Shown: positions 38,863-50,244 of the stretch, in pieces
Layout of the letters: each line of letters opens with the position of its first letter
Position numbering within the stretch: the stretch's first letter is position 1
Assembly (NCBI GenBank): GCA_026929865.2
Contig: CM049404.1
Coordinates: 12,980,501-13,044,500, forward strand
Reading direction: 5' to 3'
DNA: 64,000 bases
From: Hyperoplus lanceolatus
Taxonomy: Eukaryota > Chordata > Actinopteri > Uranoscopiformes > Ammodytidae
Made by a program: the position numbers and the translations under genes
Notes under the pieces: model-generated
What the model was told of the DNA's origin: nothing
What the model saw: only the letters and a program-made list of their open reading frames with translations
Database searches by the model: none

Positions 38863-41659
38863 TCAGCTGCTCTCTGTCTCCTCCTTCTGTTCTGTTTTTG
38901 TAGATCCATTCTGCTCCGTTGCTGGTTCCTCCACCATGGCTGACTTTTTCGTTGTTCCTGTTGGGATGCAGAGGGAGTGTGAGTGGGGGGATGATGAGCA
39001 TGAAATGAATGAAAACAAACCCTTCAGCAACAGCTTTACGAGGGTGCTGCTTGATAATATACCTGTGAGGTAATTCCTGTGCATTCGATGGAACAGCAGG
39101 AGACCGAAGAATAGGATAAAACCGATGCAGGCAATTATCATTCCACACAGCAGGAAGCTGTAGCTGCCTTTGGTTTGAATAATCTGGGGATAAGATAGCA
39201 ACATTAAAACTACTGAACATGAATCTAACCCTCCACTGGGCTTGCTTTTTGCAATTAAACTATTTCTCTACTTCTACGCACAATGGCATTTTCTGTAATT
39301 AAAATAAGAGTAGATATAAAACTTACTGAGCCAACCACAACCTGCATTACCATCTCTCCCATCCCAGCACTGGTCACCAGGACTGATGTTGCACATCCTG
39401 CAAAAACAAATGTAAGGTTTATATTCCCTCTCTTGCTTTTATTCCATAACAGTATGTTATTATAATTGTGCTATAAACACTGCATTATACCCTGATAATC
39501 GAGGATGTCTTCAGTATAGGCAAGCATGCAGGGGAATATGCTGCTGAGAAAAAGCCCACATAAACACGTGCCGACAAACAGAAAGGTGCTGCTGGTGTAG
39601 AAGATTAGCAGCAGAAGCACAGTAACAATAGCACCTGCCTGTAAAAAAACAAAGAAAAGGGAGTATTATCAATTTTGAGTTGACATCACCATGTGTTTCA
39701 AGTGTAAGTTTTTACTGTGTATGTGATGGCACAATGATGTGTTAGCCTTACCAGGTTGAACATGAGCAGTCTCACAGGCTGGAAACGGTACGAGAGAGGA
39801 ATGGACAACAGACGGCCCACAGTGATCGCTCCCCAAAATATGCTGGCCAGGTAACCTGCTGTCTTATTAGGCAGGGACATAGGCGGTGATACTCCGTAGG
39901 TGTACACAAAGCCGGCATATGCACCCTGAGAGGAAAAGGCAGATTCTTTGATGTGCTTCTGCTTTATGAATTCAATTTTTTTTTTATCTGGAACATAGAA
40001 AATGAAATGTACATCACATTATTTATCTGCACCGCTCACTCACCACAATACCATCGGTCATGAAGAGCACCATCCCACCAAGGATATGAATCATAAAGAA
40101 GGATACTGGCAGCCCACGCAGGTTATCATTCTGACAACAGCTAAAGATATCCCCGTGACCTGTAACAGCGTGGAAAATCACAATTGAAAGATTGTAGCAG
40201 ACAAAATGGCATTTACATTTTTTGTATTTAATTTATTTAAATCTATACCAGTTTGGAATCCGCAATTTAAAGTATACACTATTCATCTTAAAATATGGGA
40301 CCTACAGTATATTCTCTTTTTAAATGTCTCTACCTCCTCCAGCTTCGTGTTCTTTTTGCTCCACGTCCGGCCCCTCGGCCCCCTGCTGGTTCTCCATTGC
40401 TAGTTCATCTTTGTCCAGAAGACGAGGAGTGGTGCTGTGGCAAAATGGGATCAGATTCTCCCGATACAACAGGAACAGGACTGCAAGGGGCACGGGTAAC
40501 TGAGGGTGCACACAAAATGTTCAGTCATTTTCAAACATTAACCGAAATATCAGATTACAAACATCTATGAGAAGGGAACTCCTCTCCTGGACTTTTAATT
40601 CTGGGCATGGATTCTGTGTCTTACATTGATAAGGGCCATGATCCAGAAGGCATAGTGCACAATGGACTCCTCCTCTCCTCCCTCATGGGGCAGCATGCTC
40701 TGAGTAATGTTGTGCTCTGCGATGGGACTGTTTCTCAGCATGTTCCTGAAATGATGCATGATCTCAGTCCCGTTCCCTGTTTGATTCCCGCAGCCCGTCT
40801 CTGAAAGGAACGGATCGGCAATCAGTGGGCTCACCAGGGCTCCGAACCCAATGAAGAAATGAAGAGCCTGTACAAATTTGAGGAAGGAAAAAGGCCAGAG
40901 AAATTACTCACTGTGTTTTTTTTAAACTATATAATTGGCTCATAACATGACAAAACAAAACAAACCCACTGAACATATTGTGTGGAGAAATCTTGTAAAG
41001 TTGCCACATTGTGGAGGATGACAAATCAAACATTTCTTATACTCTCTACATTATACCTTATATTAAGTTGGAATATGAAGGTAAAAGAATGTGAATGCTA
41101 ACCATCTCACTACATCTACAGATAGAAGCACAACAGGCTTTTTTTTACCTGCAAGAAAACAGCAGAGTCTCTTTGATAGATGGCCACCAGTTGGATGTTG
41201 GCGATGGTGTCAATAATGCCCATGGCAAAACCAGACACAGCCATGGCGATGGCAAGCACGAGAACATTATTGCACAGAGGGATGATGGCAAATATTATAG
41301 AGATGACAAGGGCGGAGACAAATAAGGCAGCAAGGGCACTGAACAACCTTTAAGAAAGAAAAGAGAAAAATGCAGTTATGATGATTGTGTAGCGTCGGGG
41401 GGATAACACGCCAGCTGTGTGTTCATGATACTTACGTTCTCTTGAAAACACCACCAATGGAGCTGCCAATCAACAAGCAAAATTGCTGAGCAAAGAATAC
41501 CCAGGTAATCTGACTAAGTGTTGAGTTTGTTTGACATTGCAAGTCCAAAATTGTAGGTCCCAGGAATGCAATGCACAGTCCAAAGCTGAAGAAAACACTC
41601 CAGTAGGTCAGTGTGTGATGGGCATTCCTTTTGAACAGAGTTAATATCCGCTCGTCCAT
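38863..41659 (-). CDS. mfsd4a: Major facilitator superfamily domain-containing protein 4A, complete, 9 exons
   Basis: Minus-strand exons: 41436-41659, 41149-41347, 40625-40867, 40334-40499, 40044-40159, 39752-39925, 39491-39638, 39327-39397, 38863-39183 (1662 nt, 553 aa). Twelve hydrophobic spans are visible, from LTYWSVFFSFGLCIAFLGP near the N-terminus to YSFLLCGMIIACIGFILFF. Strong matches to human MFSD4A are CIAFLGPTILDLQCQT, LIGSSIGGVFKRT, SGFAMGIIDTIANIQLV, LVSPLIADPFLSE, AFWIMALINLPVPLAVL and LAYTEDILDY. MFSD4A is a multipass membrane protein related to the sodium-dependent glucose transporter NAGLT1/MFSD4B; its own substrate is poorly defined. The large loop between spans 5 and 6 has N-glycosylation sequons (NGT, NIT). 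The C-tail is longer and more Ser-rich than I recall for human. The start MDERILTLF is chosen by homology; an in-frame ATG two codons upstream is an alternative. It is convergent with chia. Confidence 0.92.
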
Positions 41660-42329
41660 AAACATCTTGGCCACAATAGAGATAGATCTAGCTGAGAGAA
41701 ACTGACCAAGGATGGCCAAGGATTTTTCACTGCTAAGTATTACGATCTCAATATGTGACAGCGGCACTGCAAACTCTTGTAAGTGCTCGGCGTAGTATAA
41801 TAGAGTTTCTTGATCTCTTTTAAAGCGTCTGAGCTCCCTCCTTTTCGGATTGCTTAACTGAAAAAAGGATGTCCTCTTGGGTTAATGGATGAAGTGGAGA
41901 TTCTTGCAACAATAATATGACCATTTGAATTGGGTCAATGATTAGCAATGAAAAAGAGTCTTGTGTTGAAATGATACCAGTGCATTTATGTGTCATTGAA
42001 GCTTAAACCTATCAATGGAAAATTGAAAAAATGCATCATTCAGGAAACAATGACACATAGGCTTCTCATGGACAGGTCGTCTTTTCTTTTACACCTGGAC
42101 ATCCTTGTGGCATGTATTACAAAGGAAGCTTGGACACTAAAAATGACATTAGGTACTATGAAATGTCACTTTAATATAGATACAAAAGTACAACTGATTT
42201 TCGCAGTTATATGAAATGTAAGGTCAATGTTGTGACTGCAACATCATTCATTCATTTATTTTAATAAAGTCTATCTGATAACAAGTGCCCTATTTCTTCG
42301 TTATTATTATTTTAGCCATTGTAATGTTG
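41660..42329. other. Region upstream of mfsd4a; no gene seen
   Basis: Probably holds the mfsd4a promoter and leader. The open frame continues a short way upstream of the chosen ATG without further homology. No TATA box is evident. Confidence 0.45.
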
Positions 42330-43620
42330 TGGCTTGATGGATGCAAATGCTGGTCTGTTGTTGGTCCAGACTGAAATATCCTGACAACTATTTGATGGAT
42401 TGCAATTAGGTATTAGACAGAAAGCTATAGTCTGCAGTTGATGATTCCCTCTGACTTTAGTGATACCTGACTTATTCTCTAGCGGTTAGCACCTGTCGCA
42501 GGCCAAAGTTTTCACTTGCAGCCTGTGAAATCTCTCGACATCTACCGAATGGATGCATGGTTCTCAGACAATGGATCCTACGGGCACTGGTGATCTAGTC
42601 AAACATTTCAAAAACTATAGAATGGATTGCCATTAAATGTACAAACATTCATGACACCAACAGGATGAATTGTAAGAACTTTGGTCATTGCCTGAGTTTG
42701 AATCCAGCGTTGTCCGAAGATCCAAGTTCCAATTAGTTTAGTTTAGTTTAGTTTATTTATTTAGCACACATTAACAATTAATGGTGCAAGGAGGGAACGA
42801 AGCCCAATGGGCTTGTACAGAGTTCCACCCCTATCAATAATCACAATGAAATCATATTCAGGCTAACAATAAACTCTAGAAATTAAGGAGACAAAGTACA
42901 TAAATACTCCAAATAATCAAAAATAGATGGAAAAAAATGTGATAAATACATGTCAAAGATAATGAAAAAATTAGAAAGAAAAAGAAAAAAACAAAGGAGA
43001 AGACAGGAGGTTATTAGAAGATTCACAAAAAGATAAGGTGTTTTTTAAGCTGCTTTTTAAAGAGTGAGTGGGATGATATGGATCTTAAAAGGGGAGGTAA
43101 GACATTCCATAATGCCGGGCCTCTATAATATATACTAAATTGATGATGTGATGTGCGGGAAAAGGGTAAAGATAAGTTGTTATTGGTGCTCTGTCTAGTG
43201 CGATGTGAATGTACGTTAAATGAATAAGTAAACAAAGTCTGAAAGCTTTCCGGGAGATCTTGGTTTCTGTAAATAAACTTGTGAATGAATAAACATGTGA
43301 GATAGATATTCAATTTGTGAATTGGAAATATATAAAAATGAATAAAAAGTGGTGCTGACGGAGCATATCTATTTGAATGTGAGATGAATCTTAAGAATCT
43401 TAAGAATTTTTTACATTACTTTTGTACATGACCAAATAACCCGCAAAAATGACCATCAACTACAACTGTACTTTGTGATTATTGCTAATTAGCAAACTAG
43501 CTGCCGGACTAAGGTGAATATGATCTACACCTGCTTAACATCAGCTTGTTAGCATTGACGTAAGTATTCTCATGTAAGCATTTAGCACAATTTCCCTTTT
43601 GGATGAATCAAGCTGCCGTC
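42330..43620. repeat. Common teleost interspersed repeat, split by a LINE insertion
   Basis: The left part (about 42330-42734) has phrases such as TCCAGACTGAAATATC, GAATGGATTGCCATTAAATG and AAAGTTTTCACTTGCAG. The right part (about 43440-43620) has TTGCTAATTAGCAAACTAGC and ACATCAGCTTGTTAGCATTG. These are the two halves of a widespread fish repeat I recognise from memory. The LINE fragment at 42735-43395 lies between them, so the repeat is older than the LINE. Confidence 0.5.
42735..43395 (-). mobile_element. 5'-truncated LINE, 3' end of reverse-transcriptase ORF and 3' UTR
   Basis: A minus-strand frame (43023-43313) contains HRTRQSTNNNLSLPFSRT, YYRGPALWNVLPPLL and SLFKKQLKKHL. The RGPxLWNxLPxxL plus FKxxLKxxL pattern is the C-terminal signature of L2/Jockey-type LINE ORF2 proteins. 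The 3' UTR runs to a tandem AAACT tail (TTTAG repeats on the plus strand at 42737-42757). It is heavily 5'-truncated, so it is inactive. Clade assignment is tentative. Confidence 0.7.
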
Positions 43621-46600
43621 CTGTCTCCTTTCTCTGTCTATGAACAGAATTTGTATAAGTCAATGTGAGTTGTTTAAAGTCTGAAGTTCAGGAGGGCCAC
43701 TGAGGAAAGACAATATGTGCGATATGACATAACAATGTTTAGCTTGACCCTGTTTGAGGATGGATGTCAACCTGCAAAAAAATTGGTAGATGGTGTTCAC
43801 CTCAAGGCTTCTTCATGATTAAGATATTTGGGATTCTTGTACTTCACTGTTCCTTGAATTTCTAAAAAGTGTATTCTGCAAAACAGTATGGAGCCCAATG
43901 TGTTGTATTACTTTACTTTATGATATAAGAAGGAATGATTACCTAATCCCTTTAACAATTACATCAAAGTGGCAAGGCTCAACCGGTTGTGACCAAATAT
44001 GGGCATCCAGCAAGGAAGGAAGAAAACTGTGCAATTTAAGAAATCCCAATACAGTCTCATTATTCAAACTGTGAATTTAGTCAGATTAAACTAACAATAA
44101 ATCACAGACCCTTGCAAAAGGCACTGTAGGAGGCTAACGTATAAATATAATTTTTTAAGTGTGCAATTTTATGCTCTCTGTTATCAATTAATTAACTTAT
44201 TTTCTTTTAGTTCTTATATTGTTTCTGCAGTGACCCAATTACTTAATTTTTCATTGTTCTCTAAATAAGCATGATGCACATCTATGCCATCTAATTTTAA
44301 AGACCTACTTCTTTCTCTCTTCTCTCTGTACTGAATCCGGCATGAACTGTATTTGCAACTGTATCACACAGCCTATCAAACTAAGCTGTGTAACTGATTT
44401 GCCAACAATGTCCTGCAAGGCTGAGATGTTGGTCAGGTTCTAAACCATGAGAAACATTATGTGTTTATACAAAAGGCACTCATTAACAACCACTTCCTTC
44501 TTTGGAGATAAAGCAACACAGAGGTGACTACTTCAGTTTATTGTCAACTAACATGATCTTAGAGGTGTGTAAAGCAGTGTTAAAAATCAACAGCAACCTG
44601 TGGTTACTAAAGTAGGACATCCGTTTTTGAATGAACTTATTATTCACACATGTTAGATCGGGGAGGGATACTGCATGTGTTTCCTAAGAATCTGGAATTT
44701 GTGTACTTGAATGAGTAAGTGCAAAGCGCAAAGCGCAAAGCTGATGCAAAACTTAACAACTAATTGTATGAGAAATTTGAGCAGTTTTTCCTCACTGCTT
44801 AGTATATCTAAAACAGCAACAGTCTACATTTAAAGATGCCCTTATTCACGTTTTTAAATCACCCTTTTGTAAGATGCATATTGAACCAGGATTGGCTTCT
44901 AGTTGTAAGGTCAGAGCAATCCTGCTCATAGCTGTTCAGATTTAAGGCGAGCAGAGAAACAGCCAGTCAAACAGCCTCTTAGTGTCAAACTCTCATCATC
45001 ATCATTATGCACAGTGAAGCAGAGGCATGCATCCAAGGGACTGATTTTGAGTAAGTGCATTTTCAACGCACAATTCCAACACTAGATGGTGCACAAGTGT
45101 TGCATTCATTTACAATTCCATAAGGTTTTCCATTACAGAAACAACATATTTATCATGCGTCTCTTTACAAGAAGTAAGTGAAATAGAATAATGGAGGAGG
45201 CATCACATTGACAGGTAATAAATTATACAACAAAATGATAGCTGCTTTTAGGTTTTTCACAAAAATACTTATTGTTGCTTTCTAAAACATACACGAAAAC
45301 GCCATCTCCTTTTCAGTCTCACACATGGTTTGCTGGTTGCAGCCACATAAAGATGCAACACATAAGTGACAGTGTTCAAAGTGGATAAAAACAAAGCATT
45401 GCCTTGCTCCTCTCTGTCTCATCTCCATAGGCTGACATTTAGCCAACCCTCAATCAGAGACCTGTGCCAAGACAATGTGACAGGAATCATAATCTGATCG
45501 GTCTGTTTTGTCTCCATGCTCTTCTCCCACTGCTGCTATTTGCTTTTATCTATATACTGTGTTTCTTAAGGGTCCGGAGAGCCTGCGAAAAAAAAGGAAT
45601 CCCAGGTTTCCATAAAATAATCAACATGGTAAGACTCACCAGGCCCAATGTATTCCTTCATAAGCCTGCAGATGTGTTTATGTAATCATATGAGAGCCAG
45701 CAACATAACCATTTCAATGGCTGCGAGAAGGAGGAAGTCACAATATGTTTGTGTATTATTACTTGTCAAGTCAGACAGGCACATATGATTCAGTATATGC
45801 AAAGTGAGTGGATTAGCTAAAGTAGACATGACACAGGCTTAAGAGGAGATTTATCTGTCACCTATCCCACATTTCTCCAATCGGTCCCCATAGCCCCGGG
45901 TAAAACTGCCCTGTAGTGCACCCCCTACACATCTCCTCAGGACAAAAATAGAGCCAAGGACATGTGGTATGCAAACAGACACGGCTGCAAGGCGAAACAA
46001 GGCTATTCTGGAGGCGCTGCGCTATCAGACTAGATGCTGCTGAGGACGCCAATATATAAAGCACTTTAAAAAGTTAGTACCTGAGTGAATAAAAAAAAGT
46101 TATCCAAGTAGAAATATTCAGAAGAGAGAGAGAGAAAATGGAGTAGTACGTATTTTATTTGTAACCTGCAGTGCTGCATGTGGTTAGGGAGGGTTAAGTA
46201 AAAAAAATTAAATAATAATAATTTAAAAAAGTAATCTTGACTTTTCATACTGTTGACATTTTCAACATTTAACCAAGACTATGACTTTCCCAGAACTTTA
46301 AAAGGATTGCCAAGTGCCAAGTGCCGATTCGTACACTTTTTTTCTTGGTGTTATCATTCATCGTGATCATAGTGGCACTGGCCAGGGTGAAACCCCTTAT
46401 GAACCTGCTTGCAATGAAAAGGCTTATTTTCATTCAATAGTACTGGCTCTACTCTACTCTACTCTACTCTACTCTACTCTACTCTACTCTACTCTACTCT
46501 ACTCTACTCTACTCTACTCTACTCTACTCTACTCTACTCTACTTTACTCTACTCTACTCTACTCTACTCTATTCTACTCTACTCTACTCTACTCTACTCT

Positions 46601-47141
46601 ACCTGGTACCTGGTTATTGGTGGACCAACTCACATCTCCTAACTTAATGAAAAAATCACATTCTAAAGTTTATCTGAAGCAAAAATGAGGCCTCAGCAGT
46701 CTAATGGGTAAAGTTACAGCCTTGTTACTATAACAATTCCCTCTCTGTATTTCCCTGGACAGTTATTATATGCTGAGCTGTGGTAGAGCAAAAATAACAT
46801 GAACAGTGAATTTTATAGAACAAATATTTAGAAGAGTTACTTAGAAAGATAACGGCAATGACTTCATAATGGGCTGGGCTTCATAATAACTTCAAAAACG
46901 TTTTGAAGGACTTTTGTTCCATTTCCATAATATTCAACTTACTTTAATAAAACAATAGGCATTATGTTTTCTGACCTAACTTATTTGCATAATGTATAGA
47001 GGACAGCAGGATAACAAGGCATGTACTTGCAGGAGATATCTTTTAATACAATCCCACACTTATCATGCATCTTCGAAGAATGCTTCTTGTATTCAGATTT
47101 GTGAACATTATGTCTTTCAGAACATCATTTGTAGGCTCCTG
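43621..47141. other. Gene-free spacer with a pentanucleotide array
   Basis: No recognisable exon. Open frames at about 45.5 kb and 45.9 kb show no domain or splice logic. The ACTCT array at 46447-46602 is the only defined feature. Confidence 0.45.
46447..46602. repeat. (ACTCT)n pentanucleotide microsatellite
   Basis: About 31 units with a few TTTAC/TATTC variants. A Tyr-Ser-Thr-Leu-Leu periodic frame is the repeat read in one phase. Confidence 0.97.
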
Positions 47142-47492
47142 GGTAACGTAATAAGGACCTTATAAGATGCTTATTAACATCAGTTTGTGTTAATAAGACT
47201 ATATTTAAGTGTTAATAATAACACAATAAACATGTTTACTGTGTGATTATAAGACTTTTATAAGCACTTATGAGAAACTTCTTAACTATTTATTGATTGC
47301 TTAATAGCATTAATGAAAGTCTCATGAGATTCTGATAGCTGTTAATAAAAGAGTTACAAACCCATGTATTGAGTCTTACTAACTTACCTATTATGTCATA
47401 GTTAAACCTTTACTAAGCATTGTTTGTTCCTTTATGAAGGTGAACACACCTTTATTATTTGTTTATTAGCAGTTAACTATGTTCTAAGAACA

Positions 47493-47770
47493 TAGCGAGA
47501 ACAATGCTTATTAAGGTTAATAAGTCCTTTATTAAACAGGTAATAATGCATTTTGAAGGTACTGGATCTAAAGCGAGAACAATGCTTATTAAGGCCAATA
47601 AGTCCTTTATTAAACAGGTAATAATGCATTTTGAAGGTACCTGATCTAAAGCGAGAACAATGTTTATTAAGGTTAAAAAGTCCTTTATTAAACAGGTAAT
47701 AATGCATTTTGAAGGTACTGGATCTAAAGCGAGAACAGTGCTTATTAAGGTTAATAAATCCTTTAACATA
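47493..47770. repeat. 78-bp tandem repeat inside the left TIR
   Basis: The motif AGCGAGAACA recurs at 78-bp spacing, with units starting at 47493, 47571, 47649 and 47727. The right TIR has only one related unit, so the expansion occurred on the left arm. Because 78 is divisible by 3, long repetitive open frames appear on the minus strand; they are not genes. Confidence 0.92.
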
Positions 47771-48248
47771 CACTTTTTAACAGTTAATAAGTACTATATC
47801 TTGTCAAGGTGGATACAATGTGAATTAAAAAAAACTACATGTAAATACAATGTTAGAGAGGTGAAGCACAAAAACTTACTTTTAAAGAAAAAAAAAACAC
47901 TTAACAACTGTGCAATTGTAAACATGTTTGTTTGTTTCCCAGAACTTCCATGAACAACATTTTACTAAATGTAAAAAAATAAATACCTTTGTAAAATAAA
48001 AATGCTGCCTGACATCAATTCAAGTGTCCAATGATTAAGACTATTAATTAAAAATATTAAATGAATAAGAACAATTAAACGAGTAGAGCAAAAAAACTTC
48101 AATCAAACAATAATAAAAAAAAACTCTGTTGTAGGTAAAACAATATAAAACGACGTGGGGTTGTATGAGTTGCTTCTGCATATTGAATCTGTAACCTTAT
48201 GGAGATGGCAATCCTCACTAGAGGAATTTGGGCGAGACGTTGCTGTAT

Positions 48249-48544
48249 CAGAAGTCAGCATTATACTGTTGCAGATCGGACAAGCAGAAAACCACATACA
48301 ACTATATAGATGCTAACCCAGTGGTTCTCAAACTTGTTTTGTCATTCCCCACTTTGGAGGTGGGAATATTTTCAAGTCCCACCGTTCCCCGATTGTGTCA
48401 ACAAAATAGTAAGAAAATTGGTCAGTCTTAAAAGTTTAAAATGTATTGAAATAAAATCAAGTAATACAATTCAAAAATAGATAATTAAAAAAAAAAAGCC
48501 TTCTTCTGCTGGCCCCCTCTGCAACAGTATAATGCTGACTTCTG
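48249..48544. repeat. 27-bp perfect inverted repeat enclosing a hAT-end fragment
   Basis: Positions 48249-48275 and 48518-48544 are exact reverse complements over 27 bp (key core CAGCATTATACTGTTGCAG). The right copy is part of the CCDC106-like exon, so exon sequence has been duplicated in inverted form. The enclosed 242 bp begin a hAT-type end at 48319. Confidence 0.9.
48319..48430. mobile_element. hAT (Charlie-type) terminal fragment
   Basis: CAGTGGTTCTCAAACTTGTT matches the classic hAT/Charlie terminal sequence CAGTGGTTCTCAA. No opposite terminus was found, so this is one end only and its inner limit is arbitrary. Confidence 0.5.
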
Positions 48545-49285
48545 TTATACTTCGTCTTCCTCTTCCCATCGTCTGAGGAGGAGTCAGAGGAGTCAGACGA
48601 CACCGGACTTGAGCCCCAGGGGAAGGTTGAGTCAGGCTGGTCTTTCTTGTTACTGTGTAAAGACAACACAAAGAAACATTGATCACAATTAGACAGATAG
48701 CAGACAGGTTATACTAAGCATTTAAGCGATTTGGACATGGAATCTGAGAAAAGGGGTGCAGTATCAAGTAAATTTAGTCTGTAATGGTGACAATTGTTGG
48801 AAAAAAGTAAATATTTTCTTTCATTCAGATAGTTGTCCCTTCAAGAAATCTCTCTCCGTTGTCAGGTCTTTTATTTTTACATCCTGGCATTCTAATTTAT
48901 ACCTGGCCAGCTCATGTTTATATTTCTGTAGACCCAGTTTGGCAGTTAGGACAATTTGGGCAGCATCTGGGTCAGCACAGAAATAACCATTCAGCATTAC
49001 TTTGCCCCTTCCTGACAAGCTAGCATGACACAACTGTTAATAGATACGTTTGGTTGCAGTTTTTATGATAGTGTAAGCTAAACGTTAGCTCAAAAAAGAA
49101 GCTCACCAAAGCTTCTGAAAGAAAGTAATGTAAGCTAGGCAAACAACTAGCAAGCTAGAACCAGCTAACGATACTAAAGCACTACATTCTTAAACTTACC
49201 AGAAGAGTCATCCTCCAGTTCGGACCTCACCCTCTTTATTTTTCAGAGACCTGGTTTGGGGTGCTGACTGTGCTGACTCCGACAT
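48501..49285 (-). pseudogene. CCDC106-like coiled-coil gene fragment, frameshifted and C-terminally truncated
   Basis: Minus-strand pieces: 49200-49285 (ATG at 49285, GTAAG donor), about 48830-49018 (after a CTTGTCAG acceptor) and about 48501-48650 (after TTTACACAG). Readable parts are MSESAQSAPQTRSLK, RVRSELEDDSSGRGKVM, a coiled-coil stretch with KIKDLTTERDFLKGQL, and SSDSSDSSSDDGKRKT ending EGASRRR. The ERDFLxxQL, Ser-rich and ASRRR order resembles CCDC106, a nuclear coiled-coil protein reported to bind CK2 and p53. The conserved C-terminal half of CCDC106 is missing; the frame runs into a poly-A/T tract. The ATG frame and the frame of the later exons differ by one base at an A-run near 49240, and the second piece has no GT donor. 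It lies wholly inside the TIR element. Confidence 0.55.
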
Positions 49286-50244
49286 GTTCTCCTTACTTTC
49301 GTGAAACACTTTGTCAAGCATGGCCGTCAAGCTGGCGTCAAGCCATCAGCGACTTGCATACACGGAACTTCCGGTTTTACAACTACCTTCAAAATAAAAG
49401 CCCTTTAAGGATCTGATTTGAGGCACAAAACCGATCATACGAGTCATATTCATCATAGATTGTGAAAAATATACTACGTTCTCGGGGCATCTCATTTTAA
49501 CACTCACACAACATGTGTGCGCACACATAGAGGTGAAAGAATCACTTCAGAGCAAAAACAAATATATTAAGCACTCATTATGCTAGATGCCAAAAGACAA
49601 CATTTTGGAAAGAGGGATGAAAATCAGTGACTTTAGCCAACTAAGATATGGCGCTGCAAACCAAACTCAGAAAACTCATTTTTGAAGGTACTTCAACAAG
49701 AAAAACATTAAAGCTAATCAAATACCTTCACCGCTCTAACATTGTATTTACATGTCGTTTTTCTAATTCTCATTGTATCCTCCTTGACAAGATATAGTAC
49801 TTATTAACTGTTATTAAGTGTTTAATAAAGGACGTATTAACTTTAATAAGCATTGTTCATAGAGCATAGTTAACTGTTATTAATTGATTTATAAAGATGT
49901 GGTTACCTTCATAAAGCAACAAACAATGCTTAGTAAATGTTTAACAATGACATAATAGGCAAGTTAGTAAGACTCAATCAATAGGTTTGTAACGCTTTTA
50001 TTAACAGCTATCAGAAACTCATAAGACTTTTATTAATGCTATTAAGCACTCAATAAATAGTTAAGAAGTGTCTTATAAGTGCTTATAAAAGTCTTATAAT
50101 CACACTGTCAACATGTTTATTATGTTATTATTAACACTTATATATAGTCTTCTTAACACAAATTAATGTTAATAAGCATCTAATAAGGTCCTTATTACCT
50201 ATTTATTAAGGCTTATAACAAGAACCTTAATATAAAGCGTTACC

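Larger units (their letters stand above)
47142..50244. mobile_element. 3.1-kb long-TIR transposon enclosing a CCDC106-like gene fragment
   Basis: Left TIR 47142-47866 and right TIR 49726-50244 are inverted copies. Examples are GGTAACG at both outer ends, the shared ATGCTTATTAACAT stretch, and the inner match ending GTTAGAG(A/C)GGTGAAG. The outer flanks are GGCTCCTG (47134-47141) and GGCTCCGG (50245-50252), 7 of 8 identical, a probable 8-bp target duplication. The right TIR is 519 bp. The left is longer because it has extra 78-bp units, and it lacks about 40 bp near its outer end. The 1.86-kb interior holds three minus-strand exon-like pieces of a cellular gene. No transposase is seen, so the element looks non-autonomous. 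An 8-bp duplication with long TIRs would fit hAT, P or Mutator-like groups; I cannot decide. Confidence 0.75.

Noticed and set aside
47473-47773. Two overlapping ~98-codon minus-strand frames with internal 26-residue repeats
   Set aside because: They are the 78-bp tandem repeat read in two phases; the repeat length being divisible by 3 keeps frames open.
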